DNA from: Anaerolineaceae bacterium
GTDB lineage: Bacteria; Chloroflexota; Anaerolineae; Aggregatilineales; Phototrophicaceae
DNA length: 64,000 nt
Assembly: GCA_016124855.1 (NCBI GenBank)
Contig: WGMX01000008.1
Coordinates: 1 to 64,000 of the forward strand
Direction: 5' to 3'
Shown here: piece by piece, positions 10,427-20,993 of the stretch
Numbering within the stretch: position 1 is the stretch's first letter
Layout of the letters: each line of letters begins with the position of its first letter
Notes under the pieces: model-generated
Told to the model about the DNA's origin: nothing
Database searches by the model: none
The model's input: only the letters and a program-made list of their open reading frames with translations
Position numbers and translations under genes: made by a program

Positions 10427-11713
10427 TTAAGGTCTAGCACCCAGGACAATCGTAGCGTTCTGACCACCGAGGCCGAAACTATTCGAGAGAACGTAGCGTA
10501 AGCCTTGGGCATCACGAGCCACGTTGGGAACATAATCCAGATCACATTCAGGATCCGGAGTTTCATAGTTTATGGTGGGATGGATGATTTGATCAAACAA
10601 AGTCATCGCACAGGCAATAATTTCAATTGCGCCTGAACCTGCCAGCGCATGTCCCATCATGCTCTTAGTCGAACTGATAGCGAGATTATAGGCCTGTTCC
10701 CCAAATACCTGCTTGATTGCCAATGTCTCCATCGCATCATTGGCCTTCGTCGATGTTCCATGAGCGTTTATATACTGTATATCTTCCGTATTTACGTGAG
10801 CATCATCTAGTGCCCATCGCATCGAGCGAATTGCGCCTCTCCCTTCCGGGTCTAAGGCAGCAATATGATACGCATCGGACGACGAGGCGTGACCAAGTAT
10901 TTCTGCGTAGATTCTAGCACCACGTTTGAGTGCATGGGCTAAACTTTCAATGATGACAATACCGCAGCCTTCACTAAACACAAAACCAGAACGATTTGCA
11001 TCAAAAGGACGACTCGCGGCCGATGGATTGTCATTGTACTCATTTGCAAGCGCCTGCATGGCATCAAAACCAGCGATAGCGTAGTCCTGCAAAACAGCTT
11101 CGACCCCCCCTGTAATGACCATGTCAGATCGCCCATTGCGGACGAGTTCAGATGCCTCGCCAACGGACTGTGTACCTGCTGCACAGGCTGTTGAGGGTGC
11201 ATTTAGGGGCCCTAATGCTCTAAAGAATTTGCTGACATAGTGTGCTGGCATGTTGGGCAAGGAGTTAATCAATGAAAGTGGATTCGGCTTTATGTAGCCC
11301 GAAGTCTTATACTTGTAGGTACTCTGTTCAGCCATTTCATGGGCGCCAAGCGAGGAACCAATTACAACACCGACCCGTTCGCCTTCAGCTTCAATCTTTT
11401 CAGAATTCAATCCCGCATCTTCAATCGCCATACTTGCCGCCGCAACTGCAAGATGAGAGGCACGTCCCATGCGACGTGCTTCCTTACGGTCAATGTAGTC
11501 AGTGGGATCAAAATCACGAACTTCCCCTCCGATTTGAACAGGCACATGATCGATTGGTATAGTTTCAATGCGACGTATACCCGATTTACCGGCTTTGAGA
11601 CCTTCCCATAAGCTCTTTGCAGACCCAAGAGCTGTCATCGCTCCAAGACCTGTTATCACCACACGCGGGCGACCGTTTCTTAGTAATTCCACCTTGCCAC
11701 TCCATTTTGTCAC
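10427..11713 (-). CDS. fabF: Beta-ketoacyl-ACP synthase II (FabF)
   Basis: STACAAGTQSVGEA, NAHGTSTKANDAMET, SMMGHALAGSGAIE, LSNSFGLGGQNA. Confidence 0.95.
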   Translation of the reverse strand: MTKWSGKVELLRNGRPRVVITGLGAMTALGSAKSLWEGLKAGKSGIRRIETIPIDHVPVQIGGEVRDFDPTDYIDRKEARRMGRASHLAVAAASMAIEDAGLNSEKIEAEGERVGVVIGSSLGAHEMAEQSTYKYKTSGYIKPNPLSLINSLPNMPAHYVSKFFRALGPLNAPSTACAAGTQSVGEASELVRNGRSDMVITGGVEAVLQDYAIAGFDAMQALANEYNDNPSAASRPFDANRSGFVFSEGCGIVIIESLAHALKRGARIYAEILGHASSSDAYHIAALDPEGRGAIRSMRWALDDAHVNTEDIQYINAHGTSTKANDAMETLAIKQVFGEQAYNLAISSTKSMMGHALAGSGAIEIIACAMTLFDQIIHPTINYETPDPECDLDYVPNVARDAQGLRYVLSNSFGLGGQNATIVLGARP

Positions 11714-12747
11714 TATTCAGGAAAGTCTTTAAGCCCTTTGCTTATCGACTGAATCACTTCTCCCTTTACCGCCATACGCGCTTGCCCTATAGCGTTTTTG
11801 ATGGCTTTCGCGTTTGAGCGTCCATGTCCAATAATTACAACACCGTCCACCCCCAAAAGAGGTGCGCCACCTATTTCAAATGGATCAACTTGCTTGTAAA
11901 CGCGCCTGAAAGCGCGTTGAGCTAGCAACCCTCCGACTGTCGCGATTGGGTCGCTCTTTATTTCAGACCTAATGAGTTTAAACAGCGTACTTCCCATTGC
12001 TTCGAGTGTCTTAATAGCGATATTTCCGACAAAACCATCGCTAACAATGACGTCGGCATTTCCTTCAAGCATATCGCGTGGTTCAATATTGCCGATAAAA
12101 TTCAGTTTTGAGGCTCTTATTATTTCGGTCGCATCGTGAATGAGTTGGCTTCCTTTGGTTTCTTCTTCACCATTTGATAGCAGCGCGACTTTGGGGTTTT
12201 GCAGTCCCAAAGCTTTTTGAGCATATATTTGTCCCATGAGTGCGAATTGCAGTAACCATTCCGGCTTTGAATCGGTATTCGCCCCTATATCCAACATAAT
12301 GATTGTGCGACCATTCATAACCCGGATGATCGAGCTTAGGGCAGGGCGTTTTACCTTTTCAATACGACGCAGCGTAAATAATGTAGCAATAGTCATGGCT
12401 GCACCCGTATTGCCCGCAGTAACAAACGCATCGGCATCTTTTGACTTAACGAGATTCATGCCCACATGCATAGATGAATTGGGCTTGCTTTTTCCAACCA
12501 CGCCGGGCTTATCATCCATCGAAATTGCTTCAGCAGCATGAACAATTTCTATTTTTAGACCTGTTGAATCATATTTTGCGATCTCAGGTTTAATAAGTTT
12601 TTCATCGCCTACTATTAAAATAGTTTCTCCGTATTCACGAGCAGCAAGAATTGCTCCTTCAACATCAGGCACTGGGCAAATATCACTACCCATCGCGTCT
12701 AGTGCAATTCTCATTGAGTATCTCTCATTCTTCATTATTACCAACAC
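11713..12747 (-). CDS. plsX: Phosphate acyltransferase PlsX
   Basis: MRIALDAMGSDICPVPDVEGA, VTAGNTGAAM, DGFVGNIAIKTLE; overlaps the fabF start. True start is probably MRIALDAMG. Confidence 0.95.
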   Translation of the reverse strand: MLVIMKNERYSMRIALDAMGSDICPVPDVEGAILAAREYGETILIVGDEKLIKPEIAKYDSTGLKIEIVHAAEAISMDDKPGVVGKSKPNSSMHVGMNLVKSKDADAFVTAGNTGAAMTIATLFTLRRIEKVKRPALSSIIRVMNGRTIIMLDIGANTDSKPEWLLQFALMGQIYAQKALGLQNPKVALLSNGEEETKGSQLIHDATEIIRASKLNFIGNIEPRDMLEGNADVIVSDGFVGNIAIKTLEAMGSTLFKLIRSEIKSDPIATVGGLLAQRAFRRVYKQVDPFEIGGAPLLGVDGVVIIGHGRSNAKAIKNAIGQARMAVKGEVIQSISKGLKDFPE

Positions 12748-12805
12748 AGGAGTTGAAGCATATCAGAAAACTAAACAGTCTTCCACATTAACTGTTTTTA
12801 GGGAA

Positions 12806-12833
12806 TTGACACGTTTCGGCTCATTAGTATAAT
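12806..12833 (+). promoter_or_regulatory. Sigma70-type promoter for tRNA-Leu
   Basis: TTGACA (12806-12811), 16-nt spacer, TATAAT (12828-12833), about 20 nt before the tRNA. Confidence 0.8.
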
Positions 12834-12853
12834 GAGGGGGTTGTTTGAAATTT

Positions 12854-12935
12854 GCCCCGGTGGCGGAACTGGCATACGCGCACGCTTGAGGTGTGTGTCC
12901 CTCACGGGTCGGAGGTTCGAATCCTCTCCGGGGCA
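12854..12935 (+). tRNA. tRNA-Leu (anticodon GAG)
   Basis: Acceptor GCCCCGG/CCGGGGC-A; anticodon arm CACGC-TTGAGGT-GTGTG; long variable arm; T-arm GGAGGTTCGAATCCTCT. Confidence 0.93.
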
Positions 12936-12938
12936 CTA

Positions 12939-12966
12939 AAAAATCCACTAGATGTAGTGGATTTTT
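12939..12966 (+). terminator. Rho-independent terminator after tRNA-Leu
   Basis: AAAAATCCACTA-GATG-TAGTGGATTTTT, perfect 12-bp stem ending in T-run. Confidence 0.85.
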
Positions 12967-13091
12967 GTTTTAAGTTTGTTGCACTCTTAATTATTCAAGT
13001 CAAAGTGTTTGCGCCTTGTTGAAGTTGAGTGTAAACTGCCTATGATCGCAGTGTTCGCCTATTCTTCATCTCCCAACAGGAGAATAAATCA

Positions 13092-14171
13092 ATGAGCCAG
13101 AATATCGAAATTGCCTTAAAGCAAGCCTTTAGTTTAATCGAGGCAGGAGATTTAGAAGACGCAAAGGCAATTTTGCGACCTATGATTGAATCAGATAGGG
13201 ATAATGCCGACGTTTGGTGGTTATATTCTCATGCAGTAACTGATCCTGAAACCGCTAGGTTAGCACTTAACAACGTTCTTCGGATAGAACCGGAATATCC
13301 AGATGCCCGAGAACTACTGTCTCAACTCGAGACACAGCAGCAAGGCGATCAGTTTGACGATTTTCCTGATGCGGACAAAGAACCGGTATTTATCCCACCT
13401 ATGCCGACAAGCATTCCGGGTATTAAGCCATTAACACCACGCGGTAATTCGCCAGAATCCGATTTTTCAAGTACTGATGATTTGCCAGATGATATTTTAG
13501 GAGACGATGGTGAGGAGGCTTTTTATCGCAGACCCGTGTTTTACATTCCTGTACTTACAATCTTGCTGCTAGTTGCTTTAGCCATTGTTATTATTAAACC
13601 ATTTGCAGTGAATTCACCTTCGTCTCAAGCAACAGAAATAGCTACTCAAATCCCTGCCGAAACTATTCAATCGAGTGCTCTGGATATTACGCCCACATCT
13701 GGTGAGATTAGCACCGGAATATCAACTGCAACTCCAGAGGAAGTAATTAGTGGAGCTGCCACAGCTACCTTTGAGGAAGTGAGTACAGAAATCGCAACGT
13801 TACCCTCAACTGTGGGAATAAATACCGACTTTGCAGCGATAGCAACCGCTTTTAGTGAATTTAGTCTTTCACCTGACAATCCTATCGCAATCAGCAATAC
13901 CAATTTAGGAGCAACACTCAACGTGAGTGTATGTACAGCAGCAGGTAAAGAGATGCGTGAGTTGCTTCCTAAAGCGATGGAAACACTTGCAAAAGCAAGC
14001 TCAAATTACGGAAATCAAGCGCAGTCAATATCCGTAAAAATGATTGACTGCACTTCAAACTCAACTTTATTATGGATTGGTTCGAGTATTGATGATGCCG
14101 TTGCTTTTGCCAATGCAACGATTAGCGACAAAGATTATCAGGCTAAATGGAGACCTGTGACCGGCAGTTAA
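13092..14171 (+). CDS. TPR-like, single-TM hypothetical protein
   Basis: N-terminal TPR-like segment (ALKQAFSLIEAGDLEDAKAILRPMIESDRDNADVWWLYSHA); central TM; Thr/Ala-rich linker. Confidence 0.75.
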   Translation: MSQNIEIALKQAFSLIEAGDLEDAKAILRPMIESDRDNADVWWLYSHAVTDPETARLALNNVLRIEPEYPDARELLSQLETQQQGDQFDDFPDADKEPVFIPPMPTSIPGIKPLTPRGNSPESDFSSTDDLPDDILGDDGEEAFYRRPVFYIPVLTILLLVALAIVIIKPFAVNSPSSQATEIATQIPAETIQSSALDITPTSGEISTGISTATPEEVISGAATATFEEVSTEIATLPSTVGINTDFAAIATAFSEFSLSPDNPIAISNTNLGATLNVSVCTAAGKEMRELLPKAMETLAKASSNYGNQAQSISVKMIDCTSNSTLLWIGSSIDDAVAFANATISDKDYQAKWRPVTGS

Positions 14172-14208
14172 CAATTCTGTCGAATTATCTCTTGCAAGGT
14201 CTGCTAAC

Positions 14209-15852
14209 TTATTGCGGTGCAGGTTGATCGGATGGAAGTCGAATAGTAAAAATAGTTCCTTGGTTGACTTTACTATCGACTTCTATCGTTCCATTGTGAT
14301 TCTGAATAATGCCATAACTCACAAAAAGACCTAATCCTGTTCCGTTTACTTTGGTGGAAAAAAATGGGTCGAACACTTTATTAATTTGCTCTGGCGGGAT
14401 GCCACATCCAGTATCGGCAAATTGCGTGATAATGTCGTTTTGATTAATCCATCCTTTAACTTCTAAGACACCGCCTCGTTCCATAGCTGCCTGTGCATTT
14501 AGTACCAGATTCATAAAGACTTGTTCTAGTTGATCTTTATTTCCATACATTCGTAATTCTGTAGGAATATCTAGCCGAATTTGCATATCTTCTTTTTCAA
14601 AGAATTTGCGATTTAAACTGACTACTGTTTCGATAATTTTACCAATGTCCAAGAGCTCCATTTCGGCTGTACTGTTACTACGCTTACCTGCAAAGTCAAG
14701 TAGTTGGTTCACTATGCGACGGATTCGTTCGACGCTTTCCTGTGTAATTTGAATAGCGCGCACATCTATCGGAATGTTGTTCTGAATATCTTCTAGCATG
14801 TCGCCAAGGTTAATGCGGATGGGTTGTAGCGGGTTATTAATTTCATGTGCAATACTAGCAGCAAGCTCACCAATCGAGGCAAGTTTCTCAGAGCGTATGA
14901 GCATCTCTTGTGCCGACTTCAACTCTTCTGTTTTGGCTTCGACCATTACTTCTAACTGTGATGCATACTTTATCTGAATTTCGTGGAGTTCAGCGTTGCG
15001 CAGCGCAAGGGCAGCTTGGCGTCCAATCCCTTCAAATAGACGCAAATGGTTTTCATCATATGTAAAGTTGATATTGTTGGACGCCAGCAAAAGCATCCCA
15101 AGTAATTTCCCGCCATGTTGGAGAGGAACCGCTATGCCGCTTGTGAATTTATTGATAAGACCTGCTTCTGCCCGATTCCAGTAGACTGAATTGCCGCCAG
15201 CAAGAAACCTTTCAACCAATTCCTTATGTTCAACTTCTGACAAAGTTGTCGGTGGAATTCCTTTTGTCTCCACTCTGAATTGCAGGTCATTAACCCCGTC
15301 GTTAAATCTGTAAATAGTTGAAATTGACCCGGGGATTAAATCTAGCACCAAGTATGGAACAAGATTAAGCAATTCATTGACATTTACATGTTGATTGAGA
15401 GCCTCACCAACTCGCAGCAATATTTCTAGTTCTTGACTACGCCTTTGCAGGGCTTCTTCTAATTTATGCGCCCGAATCTTGCTACTTGCTCGCGCCAACA
15501 GTTCACGTGGATCAAACGGTTTTTGGACGAAATCATCTGCACCTAAGTTCAGACCATAGGCAATATCGCTGGGCTGTCGGGCTTTTGCCGTAACAATAAT
15601 CGTAGGAATATTTGTGGTAACAGGGTTCTCTCTTAATGCCTGTAATGTTTCGAAACCATTCATTTTGGGCATTTGAACATCTAATAGGATTAGATCAGGC
15701 AGCAGCGTAATTGCAGCCTCGTAGGCCGACTCGCCATCATATGTACTATGAACCCTATAACCTTCGCGTTCAAAGATGCGAGTCAACATAATTGTTGTCT
15801 GTACTTCATCATCAGCGACTAATACAAGTGATGCAGATTGGGAGTCATTCAT
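14209..15852 (-). CDS. Hybrid response regulator / GAF / histidine kinase
   Basis: REC VLVADDEVQ...LILLDVQMPKMNG; GAF region; HisKA ASIAHEINNPLQPI; HATPase NLVLNAQAAM...VNGTGLGLFVSYGII. Confidence 0.9.
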   Translation of the reverse strand: MNDSQSASLVLVADDEVQTTIMLTRIFEREGYRVHSTYDGESAYEAAITLLPDLILLDVQMPKMNGFETLQALRENPVTTNIPTIIVTAKARQPSDIAYGLNLGADDFVQKPFDPRELLARASSKIRAHKLEEALQRRSQELEILLRVGEALNQHVNVNELLNLVPYLVLDLIPGSISTIYRFNDGVNDLQFRVETKGIPPTTLSEVEHKELVERFLAGGNSVYWNRAEAGLINKFTSGIAVPLQHGGKLLGMLLLASNNINFTYDENHLRLFEGIGRQAALALRNAELHEIQIKYASQLEVMVEAKTEELKSAQEMLIRSEKLASIGELAASIAHEINNPLQPIRINLGDMLEDIQNNIPIDVRAIQITQESVERIRRIVNQLLDFAGKRSNSTAEMELLDIGKIIETVVSLNRKFFEKEDMQIRLDIPTELRMYGNKDQLEQVFMNLVLNAQAAMERGGVLEVKGWINQNDIITQFADTGCGIPPEQINKVFDPFFSTKVNGTGLGLFVSYGIIQNHNGTIEVDSKVNQGTIFTIRLPSDQPAPQ

Positions 15853-15976
15853 TATTGTTTCCTAGCTTGGCTTTGCATTTTTATGTTCACACTTGAGATA
15901 TTTCCCGCACTTTCAGGTTATCTGCACGAGTGATACAATTTGCCTAATAAATAGTAAAGCATACAAGCTTCTCCAA

Positions 15977-17182
15977 ATGCAAAAACGTTCGAATAACCTA
16001 CACAATTATAAACAATCTCTCCTCTATGGTGCATTAGTTGGAGTGAGCATCGGCATAGCATTTGCCTTGGGTTTTATCGTCCGTGGAGTTATAGCGCCAG
16101 CAACAGCCCAAGCAGCGGAAAATCAATACCCCTTACTCGGCGAAGTGCAAACGCTGATAAACGATCATTATTTACGTGACCAACCTGACATCAAACAACG
16201 TGAATATGGAGCTATCCGCGGTATGATTGCAACCCTTAACGACAAATACACTTTCTTCGTTGATCCTCCTGTTGCAGCCAGTGAATCAGATGTATTGGCC
16301 GGAACTTACGGAGGGGTTGGGTTGCAGCTTGAAAGATCTGAAGCCGGAAAATTAGTGGTATACCCTTATAAGGATAGTCCGGCATTACAAAAAGGAATTG
16401 AGGATGGTGATGAGCTTATCGCTGTCAACGACACACCTGTTGACTTAACCTTTCAACCAGATGTTTTGGATCAGATGCTTCGCGGTGAAGTCAAAGATAA
16501 TAATGGGGTCAAACTGTCCGTTATCAAACCAGACGGCAAAAAACTAACCGTTTTTATTCCATTTGCGGTAATAAATGTTCCATCAGTTAACTGGCGGGTA
16601 TTAGTGGATGCGCCCCAAATTGGTTATGTTCAAATAACCCTTTTTACAAGCCGCACGCCACAAGAATTGAAAGATGCTTTAACTGATTTGCTGGCTCATG
16701 ACGTTAAAGCCCTCATACTCGATTTGAGAAACAACAGTGGCGGCCTATTAAAAGAATCTGTCGATGTGGCGAGTCAATTCTTGGATGGTGGGATTATCGT
16801 CTATGAAAAAACAAATAACGTTGAAAGTGAGCTAAATGCTGTGAGTGGTGGCTTGGCAACTCAAATTCCGCTAGTCGTGTTGGTTAATCATGGAACGGCC
16901 AGCGCAGCAGAATTGGTATCGGGCGCAATTCGTGATCGAGGACGTGGAATCTTGATCGGACAAGTTACATACGGTAAAGGCACCGTACAGCAAATATTTA
17001 GGCTCTCAGATAATTCTTCGCTTCATATTACTGCGGCAGAATGGCTAACTCCAAAGCAGCAACATCTTGACGGGCAGGGTTTAGATCCAGATATTTCTAT
17101 GATTCCCGATGTGAATGGTCGCGATGTTGAACTTGGTGAGGCAGTGCGCCAACTAGATGTAATACTATCAAAGCCGAAATAG
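15977..17182 (+). CDS. S41 family C-terminal processing peptidase
   Basis: PDZ GVGLQLER...DGDELIAVNDTPVD; S41 core LRNNSGGLLKESVDVA...NHGTASAAELVSGAIRDRGRGILIG...YGKGTVQ. ORF opens at 15893; MQKRSNN at 15977 is the likelier start. Confidence 0.9.
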   Translation: MQKRSNNLHNYKQSLLYGALVGVSIGIAFALGFIVRGVIAPATAQAAENQYPLLGEVQTLINDHYLRDQPDIKQREYGAIRGMIATLNDKYTFFVDPPVAASESDVLAGTYGGVGLQLERSEAGKLVVYPYKDSPALQKGIEDGDELIAVNDTPVDLTFQPDVLDQMLRGEVKDNNGVKLSVIKPDGKKLTVFIPFAVINVPSVNWRVLVDAPQIGYVQITLFTSRTPQELKDALTDLLAHDVKALILDLRNNSGGLLKESVDVASQFLDGGIIVYEKTNNVESELNAVSGGLATQIPLVVLVNHGTASAAELVSGAIRDRGRGILIGQVTYGKGTVQQIFRLSDNSSLHITAAEWLTPKQQHLDGQGLDPDISMIPDVNGRDVELGEAVRQLDVILSKPK

Positions 17183-17191
17183 TAGGTATTT

Positions 17192-17653
17192 ATGGCAGAC
17201 ATTAAAATCGTTGCCCGCAATCGTAAGGCACATCATGATTATCATCTTGAGCGTACTTTTAATGCTGGTATGGTTCTTCAAGGATCTGAAATCAAATCAA
17301 TCCGATCAAATAACATCAACTTGCGCGACGGATTCGTTCAGGAAAGGGATGGGGAACTTTGGTTGATCGGTGTCCACATATCCCCCTATGAGCAAGGCAT
17401 AATGTTTGGGCATACGGACCCCATGCGACCTCGCAAGCTTTTGTTGCATAAAAAGGAAATTGCTCAAATCATCTCGAAGAGTAATGAACGAGGGTATACT
17501 GTTGTTCCAACAATGGTCTATCTTGAGAGAGGGCGTGCAAAAATTGAGATTGCATTAGCCAAAGGTAAGAAAGAATACGACAAACGAGATGCGATCTCAA
17601 AACGAGATTCTGACCGTGAAATTCGCCGGGCAATGAAAGAAAATTATCGATAG
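17192..17653 (+). CDS. smpB: SsrA-binding protein SmpB
   Basis: VARNRKAHHDYHLERTFNAGMVLQGSEIKSIR...KGKKEYDKRDAISKRDSDREIRRAM. Confidence 0.96.
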   Translation: MADIKIVARNRKAHHDYHLERTFNAGMVLQGSEIKSIRSNNINLRDGFVQERDGELWLIGVHISPYEQGIMFGHTDPMRPRKLLLHKKEIAQIISKSNERGYTVVPTMVYLERGRAKIEIALAKGKKEYDKRDAISKRDSDREIRRAMKENYR

Positions 17654-17655
17654 CA

Positions 17656-18444
17656 ATGAAGTTACCTCACTTAATCCGTGAAATTAACGCCCTTTCTGAG
17701 AGGGAAAAGCATTCCATCTATAAAATGCTTATACCTGATTGGATATATGACACATTCAATATTGATTCGAACCTGCTTACTGTTGATGATATGCCTGTGG
17801 TAAAGTTCCGGTGTCCCACCGGCAGCCGGGCGGTAGAAATTACCATAAAGCGAAAGTTTAACGATGTAGATCCGGTTCTTTATCTGAATATGGCTGATAC
17901 TTTTAACAACCAGTTACTCGTTCTATTGTTGGTTGTAAATGATCTAGATTCTCCACGATTTGACATTGATATTGATGACCAAGGCAACCAAACGCAATTA
18001 GGCACCACCAGCAGAAATTTACTCGCCGAAGAGCAAGCTATGAATGCTGGTTTAGCGCCCGGTCAGATACGAAAAGGACTTCGTTCCTTTAACCAATCAG
18101 TACCCCTTTTTGAAAAATTCGTCGGTAATATGGGCCATGATTTGTTCCTAATTGAACCTTTGGCATATCACAATGCTTGGGTGTTTGAACGCTATGGCTT
18201 TAACTATATTCATGGTTATAAAGAAATGACTCGAATTAACGTCGAGTTTAACCCCGGTGGTGAACTGCACTCTAGGTTGTCGGATAAGTCTGTATTCAGA
18301 AACGAGGAGTCTTGGAAGAGTGTTCGCGGGCGTTCGTGGGCGATACATGACGGGATTTTAGGGCATTCATTTTCGGGGTTTCAAATGTATAAACGCTTAG
18401 GTTTACATGCAGGTATTTGCACTTTCCCCGATGCGATGTGGTAA
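17656..18444 (+). CDS. Conserved hypothetical protein immediately downstream of smpB
   Basis: 262 aa, starts 2 nt after the smpB stop and overlaps the next ORF; no family recognised. Confidence 0.75.
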   Translation: MKLPHLIREINALSEREKHSIYKMLIPDWIYDTFNIDSNLLTVDDMPVVKFRCPTGSRAVEITIKRKFNDVDPVLYLNMADTFNNQLLVLLLVVNDLDSPRFDIDIDDQGNQTQLGTTSRNLLAEEQAMNAGLAPGQIRKGLRSFNQSVPLFEKFVGNMGHDLFLIEPLAYHNAWVFERYGFNYIHGYKEMTRINVEFNPGGELHSRLSDKSVFRNEESWKSVRGRSWAIHDGILGHSFSGFQMYKRLGLHAGICTFPDAMW

Positions 18445-20825
18445 ATCCTGAAGCTTTTCTCATTACCAACGAATATGTTCGCCAAGCTCTAGATAAGCTT
18501 ATTCAAGTAACATCCGATCGGGACATAAATCCACTACAATATCTACAACTTGTCGAAGGTCGATTGTTGAGTGCAGATCACACATTTTTCTCTCAGCCAC
18601 GACAATTTGCACTCTCGGATCTTCTTATTTCAGTTATTCAAGAGCGTTATAATTATCATCGTCAGTTACACGGGCTAGCCATAATTCTTCCCGGAGCAAA
18701 TACAACTTTGGCAGCTAATACCGTGAAGGCTGATTCGAGAACGGCAAATCCAACGTTAATAGGGTGGTCTTGGCTTTATTTTCATTACGTTGAATCGGCG
18801 CTGCATATATCCCAGCAATATTTTTGTGAACTGGTCAATTTAGATGAACGCACAATACGCCGATATCAGAAAGTCGCAATTGATCAATTAACCAAAAATC
18901 TTATTCGAATGGAGCAAGATGCGCGTACTGCGAGCCATAAGCAGAAGCTGTTTTTGCAGCTACCACATCAAGGTAACATCTCAAACTTATTGGAGCGTGA
19001 GCAACAACTTGAAGAGTTGCACAGCAGTAAATCTAAGCACATTCACGTCATAGGTGCATTAGGTATCGGTAAGACTGTGTTTACAGAGTTTTTCATTCAA
19101 GAATTGATCGCAAATGATCAGTTGGATCATATCGTGTGGGTTCAGTCTCCTGAAACTATCGAGAACCTGAAATCACATATAAATGAAAGACTATTGATTG
19201 AAAACAACCGCATCACGCTAGCAGACTTCCTCTCAATCAAAAAAGTTGCCATTGTAATTGATGACGCTGAACATTTGCTTTCAGATTTGCCTACCCTTGA
19301 TAGTTTGTTGTGTGAATTTAGTAATGGTTATGTTCTTTTGACAAGCCATATTTTCTTTTCGCTGCCTGATTGTTACCAACTTACTTTACGTGAACTTTCA
19401 TCGTCATCTGCAAAAGTTCTCTTAGCTACTTCAAACACAAACCACATAGAAAGCCTTCAACAGGTAGACTTTAATCGGATGATCTGGCAATCTATTGGAG
19501 GAAATCCACTCGCACTTAAGTTGCTGGCGCAAAATTGGTCCATCTTTGATATTGAAGTCGCCACGAAGGTGACTCTAGAACAAGTATATTTGATTATTTA
19601 TGACTCTCTCAAAACATCGGAGCGTTTAGCATGGTTGATACTAGCACTTTTGAATACCCATACCATCACATTAAATGACTTATCGCATATTGGCTCGTTC
19701 TACGTAAGCACTGATGATTTTGTTACTTTAATCCGTTTATACGTTGTAACAACGATATGGCCCAATGATAAGCCTAGCCTCTGTTTGACACTCTCTTCAA
19801 ACTTTTATATTCGCCAACAATATAGCTCAGACTTCGATTTACAGAATGCCTTTTTTTCTTTTGTCTATGATACCCGCTGGATTGAAAACGTTTCAACAAA
19901 CGTACACTTACCATTAATAGAGTCCATTCTGTCAACTAACTGGATTCAAATTCGTGATGATTATCTTGTGGATATAACTCAGCAGTTGTGGCGTGAAGGA
20001 ATATTAAGAGGGCATTACACAAAATGGTATGAGATTTTGAGCAAATATAACAGCGAAATTACTCTTGAGAATATGGAACTTGGTCTTGGTCTTGGAATAT
20101 GTTTGCGTTATTTGGGTCAATGGACCAAAGCCAATTCAATATTTGTCCAATTGATTCAGTACACAGGACATCAAGGGTATTTTTTAGTTCAAGCCGAGGC
20201 ACTCCTAGAATTTGCTATATTATCGCGCTATCGAGGAGATTATCACGGTGTAATCGAAGCTCTCAATCATATCGAGGTTTTAGATATTTCTAGAACAAAC
20301 ACTACTATTCGAAATCGATTGTTGGCCGAACGGATTGAATTTGCACTAGAAAATAATAACCTTTCCGAGGTTAGAAATTTGTTGGATGACTTTCCAGACG
20401 GCGAGCCTAGGAAAAATATCTTTCAAATTGAGTTATACACCAAACTGATAATTTCGTCTGCTGAAATCGATTTGATGGAATCTTCTGTAGAGCGATTGCT
20501 TTTTCAATTTAGTTACAGTCGATCTATTATTGCAAGGATTCATATTTTGCTAGGCCGTATTCGGGAAAAAATACTAGATTTCACCGCTTCTGCAAAACAC
20601 TTATCAATTGCTCTATCTCTACTCACAGAAGAAGATAATGACCCTTATGCGCTGGCACGTGCTCAATCTAATTTGGCAAGTGTCCTAATTAATCAAGATC
20701 AATTAACGGCAGCCCGAGAACTGCTTAACTCCGCAAAGTATATACAGAATCAAATTGGGGATCGTGTAGGTCTAGCGGTGACTATGCACAACTCACATGT
20801 TATTGATCGAAAGATTGTCAAGTGA
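18417..20825 (+). CDS. STAND-type P-loop ATPase with C-terminal TPR-like region
   Basis: Walker A GALGIGKTVF; Walker B KVAIVIDDAEHLL; QSIGGNPLALKLLAQNW; C-terminal helical repeats. TTG start at 18417; GTG at 18438 is an alternative. Confidence 0.8.
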   Translation: MHFPRCDVVNPEAFLITNEYVRQALDKLIQVTSDRDINPLQYLQLVEGRLLSADHTFFSQPRQFALSDLLISVIQERYNYHRQLHGLAIILPGANTTLAANTVKADSRTANPTLIGWSWLYFHYVESALHISQQYFCELVNLDERTIRRYQKVAIDQLTKNLIRMEQDARTASHKQKLFLQLPHQGNISNLLEREQQLEELHSSKSKHIHVIGALGIGKTVFTEFFIQELIANDQLDHIVWVQSPETIENLKSHINERLLIENNRITLADFLSIKKVAIVIDDAEHLLSDLPTLDSLLCEFSNGYVLLTSHIFFSLPDCYQLTLRELSSSSAKVLLATSNTNHIESLQQVDFNRMIWQSIGGNPLALKLLAQNWSIFDIEVATKVTLEQVYLIIYDSLKTSERLAWLILALLNTHTITLNDLSHIGSFYVSTDDFVTLIRLYVVTTIWPNDKPSLCLTLSSNFYIRQQYSSDFDLQNAFFSFVYDTRWIENVSTNVHLPLIESILSTNWIQIRDDYLVDITQQLWREGILRGHYTKWYEILSKYNSEITLENMELGLGLGICLRYLGQWTKANSIFVQLIQYTGHQGYFLVQAEALLEFAILSRYRGDYHGVIEALNHIEVLDISRTNTTIRNRLLAERIEFALENNNLSEVRNLLDDFPDGEPRKNIFQIELYTKLIISSAEIDLMESSVERLLFQFSYSRSIIARIHILLGRIREKILDFTASAKHLSIALSLLTEEDNDPYALARAQSNLASVLINQDQLTAARELLNSAKYIQNQIGDRVGLAVTMHNSHVIDRKIVK

Positions 20826-20843
20826 ACTACGTTGAGTTAAAAT
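20815..20843 (+). promoter_or_regulatory. Sigma70-like promoter for tRNA-Arg
   Basis: TTGTCA (20815-20820), 17-nt spacer, TAAAAT (20838-20843). Confidence 0.65.
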
Positions 20844-20855
20844 ATACTCCATTGA

Positions 20856-20928
20856 GCGCCCATAGCTCAGCGGATAGAGCATCGGTCTTCGGAACCGGTG
20901 GCCGGGGGTTCGAATCCCTCTGGGCGCA
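20856..20928 (+). tRNA. tRNA-Arg (anticodon TCG)
   Basis: GCGCCCATAGCTCAGCGGATAGAGCATCGGTCTTCGGAACCGGTGGCCGGGGGTTCGAATCCCTCTGGGCGCA; full cloverleaf. Confidence 0.95.
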
Positions 20929-20936
20929 TCTAGGAG

Positions 20937-20964
20937 CTGGCATCACTTTTTGGATGCCAGTTTT
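20937..20964 (+). terminator. Rho-independent terminator after tRNA-Arg
   Basis: CTGGCATC-ACTTTTTG-GATGCCAG-TTTT, 8-bp perfect stem. Confidence 0.75.
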
Positions 20965-20993
20965 GTTGTATTCACAATGAAGGTAATATCTTT

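Noticed and set aside
12236-12541. 101-aa ORF antisense to plsX
   Set aside because: Shadow ORF within a conserved gene.
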